A stretch of DNA of 64,000 bases from Eubacterium sp. AF16-48. Its GTDB lineage: Bacteria; Bacillota; Clostridia; Lachnospirales; Lachnospiraceae. The translations under genes were made by a program, and so were the position numbers. Under the pieces are notes generated by a model. The model saw nothing but the letters and a program-made list of their open reading frames with translations, had not been told where the DNA came from and did no database searches. The stretch covers positions 372,001 to 436,000 of the forward strand of contig NZ_QUHB01000002.1 of the NCBI RefSeq assembly GCF_003479405.1, given 5' to 3'. Position 1 is the first letter of the stretch; every line of letters starts with the position of its first letter. Shown one piece after another: positions 18,337 to 28,195 of this stretch.

Positions 18337-21300
18337 ATGGCAAAAATGAGAGTACGAGAGTTAGCTAAGGAATTAGATATAAAAAGTGCAGATATAGTTA
18401 CGGCGCTTAGTGAGAAAGGCGTTGAAGTATTACCTGCAAGTTCAATAGAAGATGACAATATAGAATATGTAAAGAAAAAGTTCGCCCAAAAGGGTGATGG
18501 AACATCATCTGATGAAGATGCTAAAAAAGAAGAAAAGTCAAAGCCTAGAGTTTTAATTACCAGTAAAGGTATTGTAAGGACAGGGGAGCGACATGGAAAA
18601 GGCGAGAGAAGACGAAGACGACACAGCGAAGGTGAGCATAAGCATCACTCAAAGTCATCTGAGCAGGTAGAAGAAGTTGCAAAGAGTTTAGAGAAAGTAA
18701 AGCCGGAGCCAAAGGTTGAAACTAAGACAGAGGTTAAGCCGGAGTCAAAGCCGGAGGTTAAATCTGAAGTTAAGCCGGAAGTAAAGGCGGAATCAAAGGT
18801 TGAAGCTAAGGCAGAAGTTAAACCGGAGATAAAGGCGGAGTCAAAGCCTGAAGTTAAGGCGGAACCGGTTGAGAAAAAAACAGAAGAAAAATCTGAAACA
18901 GTTAAGCCGGAAAATAAAGAAAAAAATGAAAAAGTAATAGAGAAAAAAGAAGAGACACAGATGACTGAAGAAAACAAGAATGTTAAAGTTGAGGACAAAA
19001 AAATAGCCGATGTTAAAAAGGCAGAGCCGGAAAAGAAAGAGACAGCAAAGCCTGATAACAGACAGCAGAGAAATAACCAGCCTAAAAATGATAACCGTAA
19101 CGGAAAGAGAAATGGCGACAGATTTGGAAATAATGACAGAAATAACCGTAACGGAAACCGTGGTGACAACAGAAATAATGACAGAAACGGTGATAACAGA
19201 AATGGCGGAAATTTCCAGAACAGAAATAACCGAAACGATAACAGAAATGATGACAGAAATCGTGGTGGAAATGACAGAAACGGAAACCGTAACAATGACA
19301 GAAATAACGGTAACTTCCGTGACAGAAATGGAAATAACGACAGAAACAACCGTAACGGAAATCGTGGTGATAACAGAAACGGTGGAAATTTCCAGAACAG
19401 AAATAACAGAAATGACAACAGAAATGACGACAGACGTGATTTCAGAAGAAATGACAGAGGAAACGATACTCCGGCAGAACCAATTCAGGATAAGAACAGA
19501 AAGTCAAGAGAAAACAAGATTCGTCAGGACAGACAGGAGCGTAATAAGAAGAATTACGAAGATGGCGGAAGAAAGGGCAAGAATGGAAAGAAAATTGACC
19601 TTTCAAAACCTGTAATGGAAAAGCCAAAGAAGAAAGAAGAAAAGAAAGAGGAAATCAAGGTTATTGAAGTACCTGATTTCATTACAATTGCCCAGCTTGC
19701 TGAAAAGATGAAAATGCAGCCATCAGCTATTATTAAGAAATTATTCCTTGAAGGGAAAATGGTTACGGTAAATACTGAGGTTGATTTTGACAGTGCAGAA
19801 GAAATAGCTATGGGCTATGATATTATGTGTGAAAAAGAAGAAAAGGTAGATATTATCGAAGAACTTCTTAAAGAGGACGAAGAGGATGAGAGCCTTATGG
19901 TTAAAAGACCTCCTGTTGTATGTGTAATGGGACACGTTGACCATGGTAAAACATCACTTCTTGATGCCATCAGGCAAACTAATGTTATTTCAGGTGAAGC
20001 AGGTGGTATTACACAGCATATTGGTGCATCTGTTGTTAAAATTAATGACAGAACAATAACATTCCTTGATACACCGGGACATGAGGCATTTACGGCAATG
20101 CGTATGCGTGGTGCACAGTCAACAGATATTGCAATTCTTGTAGTTGCAGCAGATGACGGTGTTATGCCACAGACTGTTGAAGCTATTAACCATGCTAAGG
20201 CAGCAGGAATTGAAATTATAGTAGCTATTAATAAGATTGATAAGCCGGGAGCAAATATTGACAGAGTTAAGCAGGGACTTGCAGAGCACGGACTTTTAGC
20301 TTCAGACTGGGGTGGAAATGTAGAAATGGTTCCTGTATCAGCCCACACTAAGGAAGGTATTGATGACCTTCTTGAAATGGTATTGCTTCAGGCAGATGTA
20401 TTAGAGCTTAAGGCAAATCCTAACCGTGAGGCAAGAGGTATTGTTATTGAAGCTAAGCTTGACAAGGGTAAAGGACCGGTTGCTACAGTTTTAGTACAGA
20501 AGGGTACATTAAATATTGGAGCAAATATTGCAGCCGGAGCAAATCACGGCAGAGTCAGAGCTATGACAGATGATAAGGGTAACAGAATTAAGTCAGCAGG
20601 TCCATCTACTCCTGTGGAAATTTTAGGACTTAACGGAGTGCCAAATGCCGGTGAAGTATTTGTTTCAACAAAGACAGCAAATGAAGCTAAGGATTTTGCT
20701 AATACATTTGTTGAGGATAGCAAGGCTAAACTTATGGAAAGCAATAAGTTTAGAATTTCATTAGATGACCTTAATTCACAGATTGAAGCCGGAGAACTTA
20801 AGGAACTTAATATTATTATTAAGGCTGACGTTCAGGGTTCAGTAGAAGCTGTTAAGCAGAGTCTTATTAAGTTATCTAATGACGAAGTAGAAGTTAAGGT
20901 TATTCATGGTGGTGTAGGTGCAATTAACGAATCAGACGTTATACTTGCATCAACATCTAACGCAATTATTCTTGGATTTAATGTTAAGCCTGACGCAAGA
21001 GCAGAGGAAACAGCAAAGAATGAAAATGTTGACCTTAGATTATATTCTGTAATTTATACAGCTATAGATGATATTGAGCGTGCAATGAAGGGGATGCTTG
21101 AACCGATTTATGAAGAAAAGGTTATCGGTCATGCAGAAATCCGCCAGATTTTCAAGGCTTCAGGTATTGGAAATATTGCCGGTTCATATGTATTAGATGG
21201 TTCAATGCAAAGAGGTTGCAAGGCAAGAGTAACAAGAGAAGGAAAACAGATTTTTGAAGGACCTGTTGCATCTCTTAAGAGATTTAAGGATGATGTCAAG

Positions 21301-21405
21301 GAAGTTAAGGCAGGATATGAATGTGGACTTGTATTTGACGGATTTAATGAAATTGCCGAAGGCGACCAGGTTGAAGCTTATATTATGGTAGAAGTACCGA
21401 GGTAA
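18337..21405 (+). CDS. infB: Translation initiation factor IF-2
   Basis: GTPase that brings initiator tRNA to the ribosome. 1022 residues, long for the family because of its N-terminal extension: IF2_N (1-50), a Lys/Glu/Pro repeat region (about 108-200, units like KPEVKAE), then an Asn/Arg/Gly/Asp-rich low-complexity block (about 240-380, units like [12 protein letters not shown]), a second IF2_N (about 440-495), the GTPase domain with GHVDHGKTS near 532, DTPGHEAF and NKID, and domains II-IV. The core is fully conserved. ATG at 18337 follows GGAGG. rbfA starts five bases after the stop. Confidence 0.97.
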   Translation: MAKMRVRELAKELDIKSADIVTALSEKGVEVLPASSIEDDNIEYVKKKFAQKGDGTSSDEDAKKEEKSKPRVLITSKGIVRTGERHGKGERRRRRHSEGEHKHHSKSSEQVEEVAKSLEKVKPEPKVETKTEVKPESKPEVKSEVKPEVKAESKVEAKAEVKPEIKAESKPEVKAEPVEKKTEEKSETVKPENKEKNEKVIEKKEETQMTEENKNVKVEDKKIADVKKAEPEKKETAKPDNRQQRNNQPKNDNRNGKRNGDRFGNNDRNNRNGNRGDNRNNDRNGDNRNGGNFQNRNNRNDNRNDDRNRGGNDRNGNRNNDRNNGNFRDRNGNNDRNNRNGNRGDNRNGGNFQNRNNRNDNRNDDRRDFRRNDRGNDTPAEPIQDKNRKSRENKIRQDRQERNKKNYEDGGRKGKNGKKIDLSKPVMEKPKKKEEKKEEIKVIEVPDFITIAQLAEKMKMQPSAIIKKLFLEGKMVTVNTEVDFDSAEEIAMGYDIMCEKEEKVDIIEELLKEDEEDESLMVKRPPVVCVMGHVDHGKTSLLDAIRQTNVISGEAGGITQHIGASVVKINDRTITFLDTPGHEAFTAMRMRGAQSTDIAILVVAADDGVMPQTVEAINHAKAAGIEIIVAINKIDKPGANIDRVKQGLAEHGLLASDWGGNVEMVPVSAHTKEGIDDLLEMVLLQADVLELKANPNREARGIVIEAKLDKGKGPVATVLVQKGTLNIGANIAAGANHGRVRAMTDDKGNRIKSAGPSTPVEILGLNGVPNAGEVFVSTKTANEAKDFANTFVEDSKAKLMESNKFRISLDDLNSQIEAGELKELNIIIKADVQGSVEAVKQSLIKLSNDEVEVKVIHGGVGAINESDVILASTSNAIILGFNVKPDARAEETAKNENVDLRLYSVIYTAIDDIERAMKGMLEPIYEEKVIGHAEIRQIFKASGIGNIAGSYVLDGSMQRGCKARVTREGKQIFEGPVASLKRFKDDVKEVKAGYECGLVFDGFNEIAEGDQVEAYIMVEVPR

Positions 21406-21410
21406 GAAGA

Positions 21411-21767
21411 ATGAGAAAGAATAGTATAAAAAATACCCGTATTAACGGGGAAGTTCAAAGAGAATTAAGTAACATTATCAGAGAACTTAAAGATCCGAGA
21501 GTGGGAATAATGACCAGTGTGACCGCAGTTGAGGTCACACCGGATCTTAAATACTGTAAGGCATATATTAGCGTTTTAGGCGACGATGAAACAAAGGCTG
21601 AAACATTGGCAGGACTTAAAAGTGCTGCAGGTTTTATCCGCAGGGAATTAGCCAGAACGGTAAATCTTAGAAATACTCCGGAGATTAAGTTTATTATGGA
21701 CGAGTCTATTGAGTATGGAATGAGAATGTCTAAGTTAATTGATGATGTTAGAAAGAATGAAGAGTAA
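21411..21767 (+). CDS. rbfA: Ribosome-binding factor A
   Basis: 30S maturation factor needed for 16S rRNA 5'-end processing, with a KH-like fold. 118 residues. Motifs ELKDPRVG, VEVTPDLKYCKAYISVLG and RTPEIKF-like (NTPEIKFIMDESIEYGMRM) match the family. ATG at 21411 lies five bases after infB and nine bases before nrnA. Confidence 0.95.
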   Translation: MRKNSIKNTRINGEVQRELSNIIRELKDPRVGIMTSVTAVEVTPDLKYCKAYISVLGDDETKAETLAGLKSAAGFIRRELARTVNLRNTPEIKFIMDESIEYGMRMSKLIDDVRKNEE

Positions 21768-21776
21768 AGGTAAAGA

Positions 21777-22724
21777 ATGAAGAAGATTGATGAGATTATA
21801 GGTGATTCTAAAACTGTGGGAATTGCAGGGCATGTAAGACCGGATGGAGATTGCGTAGGCTCATGCATGGCTCTTTATAATTATCTGAAAAAAAACAGAC
21901 CGGATTTACAAGTTAAAGTTTATCTGGAATATGTCGACAGCAAATTTGATATTATTAAGGGTGTTAAAGAAATAGATACCAGTGGATATGATGGTACGGT
22001 TTATGATTTGTTTATATCCCTTGATACTGCAAGTTTAGACCGGTTAGGTCAGAATGAGGAGTTCTTCACTAATGCAAGGCGTACAGCTTGTATAGATCAT
22101 CATGAAAGCAATAAAGGATATGCGGATTATAACTATATTGTGGCAGAGGCAAGTTCTGCCAGTGAGGTTTTATTTAATGTTTTAGATGAGGACAAATTTG
22201 ATAAAACTGTTGCTGATCCCATGTATATGGGAATTGCTCATGATTCAGGAGTTTTCAGATTTCAGAGCACAACGGCTGAGACTATGCGCATTGCAGCAAA
22301 AATGATAGATTTTGGCGTTAAGCCAAATGAAATTTTAGAGGAAACATTTTACAGAAAAACCTATAACCAGATGATGGTTACGGCGAAAATACAAAGCGAA
22401 ACAGTGCTTTGTATGGAAGGAAAGTGCATATATGGAGTTTGCACTTTTGATACAATGAAGAAGTATAATGTTACCACAAATGATTTAGATGCAGTAATCG
22501 CTTCCATAAGAAATGTTGATGGTGTGGAGGTCGCTATGTTTGCATACCAGTTAAAGGAGGATACTTATAAAATAAGCCTCCGTTCAAAAAAATATGTGGA
22601 TGTAAGCAAAATTGCAGTGAGTTTCGGTGGTGGCGGACATGTAAGGGCTGCCGGATTTGAAGTAAAAGGCACTTTAGATGAAGTGGTTGCAAAGGTATTG
22701 TCATCAATAAAAGAAGATTTGTAA
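21777..22724 (+). CDS. nrnA: DHH/DHHA1 phosphoesterase, NrnA-type nanoRNase/pAp phosphatase
   Basis: Degrades very short RNAs or dephosphorylates adenosine 3',5'-bisphosphate; the family also includes c-di-AMP/pApA hydrolases. 315 residues. RPDGDCVGS and SLDTAS carry metal-binding aspartates, IDHHES is the DHH motif, and FGGGGHVRAAG near the C-terminus is the DHHA1 substrate motif. The rbfA-nrnA-truB order is typical of Firmicutes, which supports the NrnA assignment over other DHH proteins. Confidence 0.92.
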   Translation: MKKIDEIIGDSKTVGIAGHVRPDGDCVGSCMALYNYLKKNRPDLQVKVYLEYVDSKFDIIKGVKEIDTSGYDGTVYDLFISLDTASLDRLGQNEEFFTNARRTACIDHHESNKGYADYNYIVAEASSASEVLFNVLDEDKFDKTVADPMYMGIAHDSGVFRFQSTTAETMRIAAKMIDFGVKPNEILEETFYRKTYNQMMVTAKIQSETVLCMEGKCIYGVCTFDTMKKYNVTTNDLDAVIASIRNVDGVEVAMFAYQLKEDTYKISLRSKKYVDVSKIAVSFGGGGHVRAAGFEVKGTLDEVVAKVLSSIKEDL

Positions 22725-22748
22725 TGAATATTGATAAGGAATAAATAT

Positions 22749-23657
22749 ATGATTAATGGTGTAATTAACGTATATAAAGAACCGGGTTTTACATCTCATG
22801 ATGTTGTGGCAAAACTTAGGGGAATTTTAAAACAGAAAAAAATAGGTCATATGGGCACTCTTGATCCTAATGCGGTGGGAGTGCTTCCCGTATGTTTAGG
22901 CAAGGCAACTAAGTTGTGTGATATTTTATCTGAAAAGGATAAAACATATAATGCAACATTATTGCTGGGGTTAGATACAGATACCCAGGATACTTCAGGG
23001 GAAGTAATAAGTAAGGCGGATACTGATAGTATTATGGAACTGTCAGAGGATAAGGTTTTTGAAACCATAAAAAGTTATATTGGCGATTACGACCAGATTC
23101 CACCAATGTTTTCAGCCATAAAAATAGGTGGTGAAAAGTTATATAATCTGGCAAGACGTGGAGAAGTTATTGAGAGACCTGCAAGACATTGCAGAATAAT
23201 TGATATAACGGTAACTAAAATGGAACTTCCAAGGGTTGATTTACATGTTACATGCTCTAAGGGAACATATATCAGAACTTTGTGTCATGATATAGGAAAG
23301 GACTTAGGAGTTGGTGGCTGTATGGAGAAGCTGGTGCGAACCAAGGTGGAAAGATTTAGTGTTGAAGACAGTATAACCCTAAAGCAGATTGAAGAATTCA
23401 GAGATAATAATACATTGGAGGATTATATTACACCGGTGGATGAAATGCTGGAAAATTATTCAAAATGCATGGTGTCTAAAGGCGCTGAAAAGCTTGTATA
23501 TAATGGTAATATTTTTACATCCGGAAATACATTTTTAAAAATGAACCATGAAGATGGACAGATTGTAAGAGTGTATACTTCTGAGGGAGAATTTATAGGA
23601 TTATATAAGTTTAACAGCGAAAAACAGATATATAAACCGGTGAAGATGTTTTTATAA
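22749..23657 (+). CDS. truB: tRNA pseudouridine(55) synthase
   Basis: Makes the universal pseudouridine 55 in the T loop of tRNAs. 302 residues from ATG 22749, preceded by AAGGA; a TTG at 22731 would add six residues and overlap that site. NVYKEPGFTSHDVV and HMGTLDPNAVGVLPVCLG include the catalytic Asp; SKGTYIRTLCHDIG is the third conserved block. The C-terminal PUA-like region is present. It is followed by ribF after 45 bases. Confidence 0.95.
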   Translation: MINGVINVYKEPGFTSHDVVAKLRGILKQKKIGHMGTLDPNAVGVLPVCLGKATKLCDILSEKDKTYNATLLLGLDTDTQDTSGEVISKADTDSIMELSEDKVFETIKSYIGDYDQIPPMFSAIKIGGEKLYNLARRGEVIERPARHCRIIDITVTKMELPRVDLHVTCSKGTYIRTLCHDIGKDLGVGGCMEKLVRTKVERFSVEDSITLKQIEEFRDNNTLEDYITPVDEMLENYSKCMVSKGAEKLVYNGNIFTSGNTFLKMNHEDGQIVRVYTSEGEFIGLYKFNSEKQIYKPVKMFL

Positions 23658-23702
23658 GGCTTGTAACAGGGCATATTTCACGTAATTGATTAAGGAGAAA
23701 AT

Positions 23703-24623
23703 ATGCAGTGTATTTCAATAACTGATAATATAAAACTAAAGAATACAATTGTTACAATAGGAAAGTTTGACGGCATACATAAGGGTCACGAAAAACTCTT
23801 TGAGGAAATAAGGAAAAATGCCAATGGAAGGCAGAAGGTTGTATTGACCTTTGAAACCTCTCCTAAAGCTTTTTTAGAGGACAATGCCAACAAGACTATT
23901 GTAACAGAATCGGAAAAGCAGATGCTTTGCAAACAACAAAACATTGACGTGTATATGAAGATGCCCATGAAAAAAGAGTTTCTTGCATTAACACCTGAAA
24001 TGTTTGTTAAGGATATTTTAAAAGAAAAAATCGGTGCCACAACTATAGTTTGTGGAACGGATTTTCACTTTGGAGCAATGGCTAAGGGGGATGTGGAGTT
24101 CCTTCGCAGTAACCAGAAAAAATATGGATATAATCTGATTGTGGTGGAAAAAGAGCAGTATCACAACAAAGATATTAGCAGTACATCCATTAGGGAGAAA
24201 ATATCAAAAGGTGATATGGCAGAGGTTAATGAGATGCTGGACCACCCTTATAGTGTTATTGGAAGGGTTGAGCATGGCAAACAGCTGGGAAGAACAATAA
24301 ATTTCCCTACGGCTAATATTATTCCCGAGGCAGTAAAGTTGTTGCCGCCTAACGGTGTTTATAGAACCAAGGTGGTTATAAATGGCGAAAAATTTGACTC
24401 CATAACCAATGTAGGGGTAAATCCTACAGTGGAAAGTGGAAAGAAGATAAAGGTTGAAACTAATATTTTGGATTATGAAGGAGACGTATACGGTGAAATA
24501 ATACAGGTGTTATTTTTTGATTTCATAAGACCGGAGAGAACCTTTAGTAACATGGAAGAGTTGAAGCAGCAGATACAGCGAGATACAGAAAAGTGCAGAA
24601 CTCTTGCAGGAAGAAAAAATTAA
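23703..24623 (+). CDS. ribF: Bifunctional riboflavin kinase/FAD synthetase
   Basis: Makes FMN from riboflavin and then FAD. 306 residues. The N-terminal nucleotidyltransferase half has GKFDGIHKGHEKLF and SSTSIREKI; the C-terminal riboflavin-kinase half (from about residue 180) has GRTINFPTANI and NVGVNPTVE. ATG follows AAGGAG. It ends the nusA-infB operon and is followed by an intrinsic terminator; rpsO, often its neighbour, is 16.8 kb away across the pilus island. Confidence 0.95.
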   Translation: MQCISITDNIKLKNTIVTIGKFDGIHKGHEKLFEEIRKNANGRQKVVLTFETSPKAFLEDNANKTIVTESEKQMLCKQQNIDVYMKMPMKKEFLALTPEMFVKDILKEKIGATTIVCGTDFHFGAMAKGDVEFLRSNQKKYGYNLIVVEKEQYHNKDISSTSIREKISKGDMAEVNEMLDHPYSVIGRVEHGKQLGRTINFPTANIIPEAVKLLPPNGVYRTKVVINGEKFDSITNVGVNPTVESGKKIKVETNILDYEGDVYGEIIQVLFFDFIRPERTFSNMEELKQQIQRDTEKCRTLAGRKN

Positions 24624-24639
24624 ATACAGTAAAATCAGA

Positions 24640-24688
24640 ACACATGTAGTGGTTGTAATGTAATGTCAGCCTTACATGTGTTTTTTTT
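24640..24688 (+). terminator. Terminator of the nusA-ribF operon
   Basis: ACACATGTA (24640-24648) pairs with TACATGTGT (24673-24681), followed by eight T residues. It marks the left boundary of the accessory island. Confidence 0.82.
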
Positions 24689-24832
24689 GCCTAAAATAGA
24701 AAATATTTATTATGAAGAGTATGATGTCTGCTAATACATCCCAATTTTTTTATCACTACGCAATTTATACTTATCAAAACCCACAATCTAATAGAAAGTT
24801 ACAAAATATTTATAAAAAATAACAAAAAGTGA

Positions 24833-24861
24833 TTGATTTACTATAAGAAATGATGTAGTAT
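24833..24861 (+). promoter_or_regulatory. Candidate distal promoter of the pilus operon
   Basis: TTGATT (24833-24838), a 17-base spacer and TAGTAT (24856-24861). If used it would give a leader of nearly 400 bases containing the structured stretch. Confidence 0.4.
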
Positions 24862-25152
24862 TAAAAATGTACCGAGTATCATATGATATATAAATACGCG
24901 TAATATCAAATAACACAATCACATAAAAAGGTACAAACATATAATGAATATGTGAATGTAAAGTATGTACATTAAAAAATTACATGTAAATATTAAAAGT
25001 TTATTGGATTTAAATCAGAAAATTTCCGACGCATGCCGGAAGTGACATTTCATAATAGGAAAAATTTAGACCAGGTGTAGTGGGCTTAGTCGGAGAACCG
25101 GACAGCCATGTTAGACGGTAGCTTAATTTTAAGGACAGCTTAACTTCGTAGA

Positions 25153-25181
25153 TTGTTCAGTTCTTTGTTTGCATCTACTAT
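25153..25181 (+). promoter_or_regulatory. Candidate proximal promoter of the pilus operon
   Basis: TTGTTC (25153-25158), a 17-base spacer and TACTAT (25176-25181), about 70 bases before the pilin start. The boxes are only fair matches; if this one is used, the structured stretch is upstream DNA rather than leader RNA. Confidence 0.35.
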
Positions 25182-25254
25182 ATAGCACTGGTTTAGATTT
25201 ACAACTATTAGTAAATATTTTGAATATGATAGTTAAATTATGGAGGAATATTAC

Positions 25255-27327
25255 GTGGTAGTAGTTAAGAAACTTATTTCAGCATTAATGAGCATGGCGC
25301 TTATCATGTCGCTGTGCATGGGTTCAGTGGTTTTTGCAGATGATACAACCATTGACAGTACCAAAAAGGGAAGCATTACTATACACAAGTATGACATGAC
25401 CGCAGCAGGTAATGACAGTGTTGACACCGACAGCTTTGTGTCAGACGGAAAGAAGAACAGTGCAGCGGAAGATGCACTTAAGAAATATGCCATAAAGGGC
25501 GTTGAGTTTACATACATAAAGGTCGGAGACATCGCTCAGGATGAGGACAACGGTGTGGTAAGCATTAAGTATGAAATACCGGAAGAACTTCAGACAATTC
25601 TTGGTTTATCAGACAGTGACAAAAAAGTAATAAATGGAAAAAGCTATTTTACATCAGACAAAATCAACAGTGCATTATCAGACACATTAAAAAAGGGCAT
25701 TGAAGCAAAGAACAAATTGGAGGAGTATGCAAAGGGCGGAACAGCAATGGACCTTACATCAGACATGGGCGTAACATCAAAGGACAATCTTGACCTTGGA
25801 CTTTACTTAATTGTTGAGACAAAGGTTCCTGAGGAAGTGGTATCAACAACAGACCCGTTCTTTGTTTCCATTCCAATGACAAATTCCGAGGGGAACGGAT
25901 GGTTTTATGACTTAAACCTTTACCCTAAGAACCAGACGGGAAATCCCACAATAGAAAAGCTCGTAAGAAATGCAGAAGGGAAAAATGCAACAGACGGCTC
26001 AAAAACAAAGCAGGATGACTCATACATCGTAACGGATAAGGATAAGACAGACTTTGCGGGAAAAAGAAGTGAGTATTCATATGACTCCTCAACCACCGCA
26101 TCAGAAGGTGACATTTTAGATTACATCATAGTATCAAAACTCCCACACATCACAACTAAGGCAACATACCTTACACAGTACAGATTTGTTGACACATTAT
26201 CAAAGGGAATAGAATACGAAAAGGACAGCGTGCAGATAGCATTTTATGAATCAAATCCTGAAACATGGGCGGCTGACATAAAGGCTCATGACAGGGGAAG
26301 CCAGGCAGGTGACGTAAAGACATATGATCCTGACGTAAACGGAGAAGACGGAAAGAATGCATCAGTAAATGACCTTACAAAGGCTACTGCAGTATGGAAT
26401 GTTGCATCAGACAACAAACTTGCAAAAATTACAACAGGCAGTGGAAAGGATGACGCATCAACACTCACGGTTGACGTGACAGACAAGGGACTTAAGGAAA
26501 TCAATGAGAAGTATTCAGATTACTACATGGTTGTGTATTATCAGGCAAGGGTAAATTCCGACGCAACCGCAGTGCTTGGTGACAGCGGAAACCCGAATGA
26601 CGTATCACTTGCATGGAGCAGAACATCAGAAGGATACTATGATACATTAGAGGATGAGGCAACAGTATTCATTTATGGACTTGACATCACAAAGACATTT
26701 TCAGACAACGGCGGAAATGCGGAGAACGTAAGCTTCATTCTTTACAACGTAACAGACGGATACTACGTTGTTGCAGACAACAGCGAAACAGTTGGTGACA
26801 ACAAAACATATTATGTGACAGGAAAGACAACAGACAGGAACAAGGCAACATCACTTGTTCCATCAAAAAAAGGCAAGTTGCTTGTATACGGACTTGAGGG
26901 TGACAGCTACGAGCTTACGGAAACAAAAACGGATGACGGCTACACACTGCTTAAGGACCCGGTTGAAATTGAAGTAACACCTGCAACACAGGACATTCAG
27001 TCTGCACTGGCAGGACATAACGGAATGGAAATCAATGAGGCAGACAGAAAGAATCCGACATCAGGAAAGGGAAGACCTGCAGGAAAGGTTGACATGGCAA
27101 GAGGAGACGTGGTAAGTGCAACGGCAAAAGTGGGCGGAAAGAACGCCACACTGTCAGCAGACGGCACTTCAGCCAATGCGATTGCAGGAATAAGCGTCGT
27201 AAACTCAAAGAAATGGAGTCTTCCACAGACAGGGGGACAGGCAATAAGACTTCTCCCGGTACTGGGACTCTTAATTGCGGGAGCAGGAATAGTTCTCACA
27301 CGTAAAAAGGAAAAGGATGAAATTTAG
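25255..27327 (+). CDS. Sortase-assembled major pilin (SpaA-type, LPQTG)
   Basis: Backbone subunit of a covalent surface pilus. 690 residues from GTG 25255, eight bases after GGAGG (25242-25246); the in-frame ATG at 25240 overlaps that ribosome binding site and is unlikely. Signal peptide 1-29 (VVVKKLISALMSMALIMSLC... ending VFA-DD). A pilin motif with candidate linking Lys near 225 (LNLYPKNQT), an E-box near 188 (LIVETKVPEE) and another near the C-terminus (YELTETKTDDGYTLL), fitting Cna-B domains with intramolecular isopeptide bonds. The sorting signal LPQTG lies at 656-660, followed by a hydrophobic helix and RKKEKDE tail. It overlaps the class C sortase gene by 11 bases. Confidence 0.92.
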   Translation: MVVVKKLISALMSMALIMSLCMGSVVFADDTTIDSTKKGSITIHKYDMTAAGNDSVDTDSFVSDGKKNSAAEDALKKYAIKGVEFTYIKVGDIAQDEDNGVVSIKYEIPEELQTILGLSDSDKKVINGKSYFTSDKINSALSDTLKKGIEAKNKLEEYAKGGTAMDLTSDMGVTSKDNLDLGLYLIVETKVPEEVVSTTDPFFVSIPMTNSEGNGWFYDLNLYPKNQTGNPTIEKLVRNAEGKNATDGSKTKQDDSYIVTDKDKTDFAGKRSEYSYDSSTTASEGDILDYIIVSKLPHITTKATYLTQYRFVDTLSKGIEYEKDSVQIAFYESNPETWAADIKAHDRGSQAGDVKTYDPDVNGEDGKNASVNDLTKATAVWNVASDNKLAKITTGSGKDDASTLTVDVTDKGLKEINEKYSDYYMVVYYQARVNSDATAVLGDSGNPNDVSLAWSRTSEGYYDTLEDEATVFIYGLDITKTFSDNGGNAENVSFILYNVTDGYYVVADNSETVGDNKTYYVTGKTTDRNKATSLVPSKKGKLLVYGLEGDSYELTETKTDDGYTLLKDPVEIEVTPATQDIQSALAGHNGMEINEADRKNPTSGKGRPAGKVDMARGDVVSATAKVGGKNATLSADGTSANAIAGISVVNSKKWSLPQTGGQAIRLLPVLGLLIAGAGIVLTRKKEKDEI

Positions 27328-28195
27328 AAAATTTCTCTTAAGGAAAATGATACCCGCATTAATCATTGCTGTTGGGGGGTTAATTGCGGCATACCCCTAT
27401 ATAAGTAATGAGATTGATAAAAACCGTGCATCATCAGTGATAACATCAAGTGAAAAAAGCATAAGCAGTACATCACAAAAAAAACTTGATGAAATAAGAA
27501 GGCAGGCGGACAAGTATAACAGTGAACTGGTAAACAGGGTTGGAGTGCTTCATGACCCATTTGACACTGATGTAATAAAAAAGGCACCAAAGGGCTATGA
27601 AAGCCAGCTGTCAGTGAACGGGAGTCCCGTAATGGGAGAAATAGTGATACCACAGATAGACGTGAAACTTCCCATATACCACGGAACGTCACAGACGGTG
27701 TTAGAGGCAGGGTGTGGCCACTTAGAGGGCACCTCACTTCCCGTGGGAGGAAAAAGCACCAACAGTGTCATAACGGGACACACGGGGCTTAGAAACAAGA
27801 AGCTGTTCACGGACCTTGAACTGTTAAGTGTGGGTGATGTCTTCTACATAAGGGTTCTGGGAGAAAGGCTGTGTTACCGTGTGTGCGAAATAAACGTCGT
27901 ACTGCCCGGGGACACGGGAAAACTCTCCATCAGGGATGGAGAAGACCTGTGTACCCTTGTGACCTGCACGCCTTATGGAGTGAACGACCACAGACTTCTT
28001 GTAACCGGAAAAAGATGCAGTGACAACGCAGTAAGTGAAACAACCACGAAAAAAAGGCGGACATCACAGTGGATGAGGGAATATGAGACATGCATAATCA
28101 TCGGACTGTTCCTTTCATTGCTGCTGGTGGTAACCGACAGGATTATAAGGAATAAAAATGGCAGGAAAAAGAAAAAAGGCAGGGACAGTGCTTAG
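27317..28195 (+). CDS. srtC: Class C (pilin-polymerising) sortase
   Basis: Transpeptidase that cuts the LPQTG of pilins and joins the threonine to the pilin-motif lysine of the next subunit. 292 residues: N-terminal membrane helix (11-30), lid motif DPF at 80-82 that occludes the active site in class C enzymes, His155 in ITGHTGL, Cys217 in TLVTCTPYG, Arg226 in NDHRLLV, and a C-terminal membrane helix (about 250-275) with a basic tail, all class C hallmarks. The overlap with the pilin gene implies coupled expression and that this pilin is its substrate. Confidence 0.93.
   Translation: MKFRKFLLRKMIPALIIAVGGLIAAYPYISNEIDKNRASSVITSSEKSISSTSQKKLDEIRRQADKYNSELVNRVGVLHDPFDTDVIKKAPKGYESQLSVNGSPVMGEIVIPQIDVKLPIYHGTSQTVLEAGCGHLEGTSLPVGGKSTNSVITGHTGLRNKKLFTDLELLSVGDVFYIRVLGERLCYRVCEINVVLPGDTGKLSIRDGEDLCTLVTCTPYGVNDHRLLVTGKRCSDNAVSETTTKKRRTSQWMREYETCIIIGLFLSLLLVVTDRIIRNKNGRKKKKGRDSA

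Larger units (their letters stand above)
24690..25239. other. Gene-free AT-rich region with a structured stretch before the pilus operon
   Basis: No credible coding sequence on either strand. The first part is very AT-rich. From about 25015 to 25145 the composition changes: TTCCG...CGGAA hairpin, GTCGG-AGAA-CCGGAC hairpin, two GGACAGC copies (25100-25106 and 25133-25139), and a CTTAA-TTAAG-CTTAA arrangement (25122-25143) in which the central TTAAG can pair with either flank. This is more structure than expected of a plain spacer and may be a leader RNA. I do not recognise a known riboswitch class. Confidence 0.5.

Noticed and set aside
18645..19418. Long minus-strand frame opposite the infB repeats
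   Set aside because: Phe/Leu/Ser low complexity produced by the antisense of the KPEVK and NRN repeats; not a gene.
25015..25145. Known riboswitch (c-di-GMP, cobalamin, guanidine) before the pilin gene
   Set aside because: None of the conserved core sequences I know for these classes are present, so only an unclassified structured leader is proposed.
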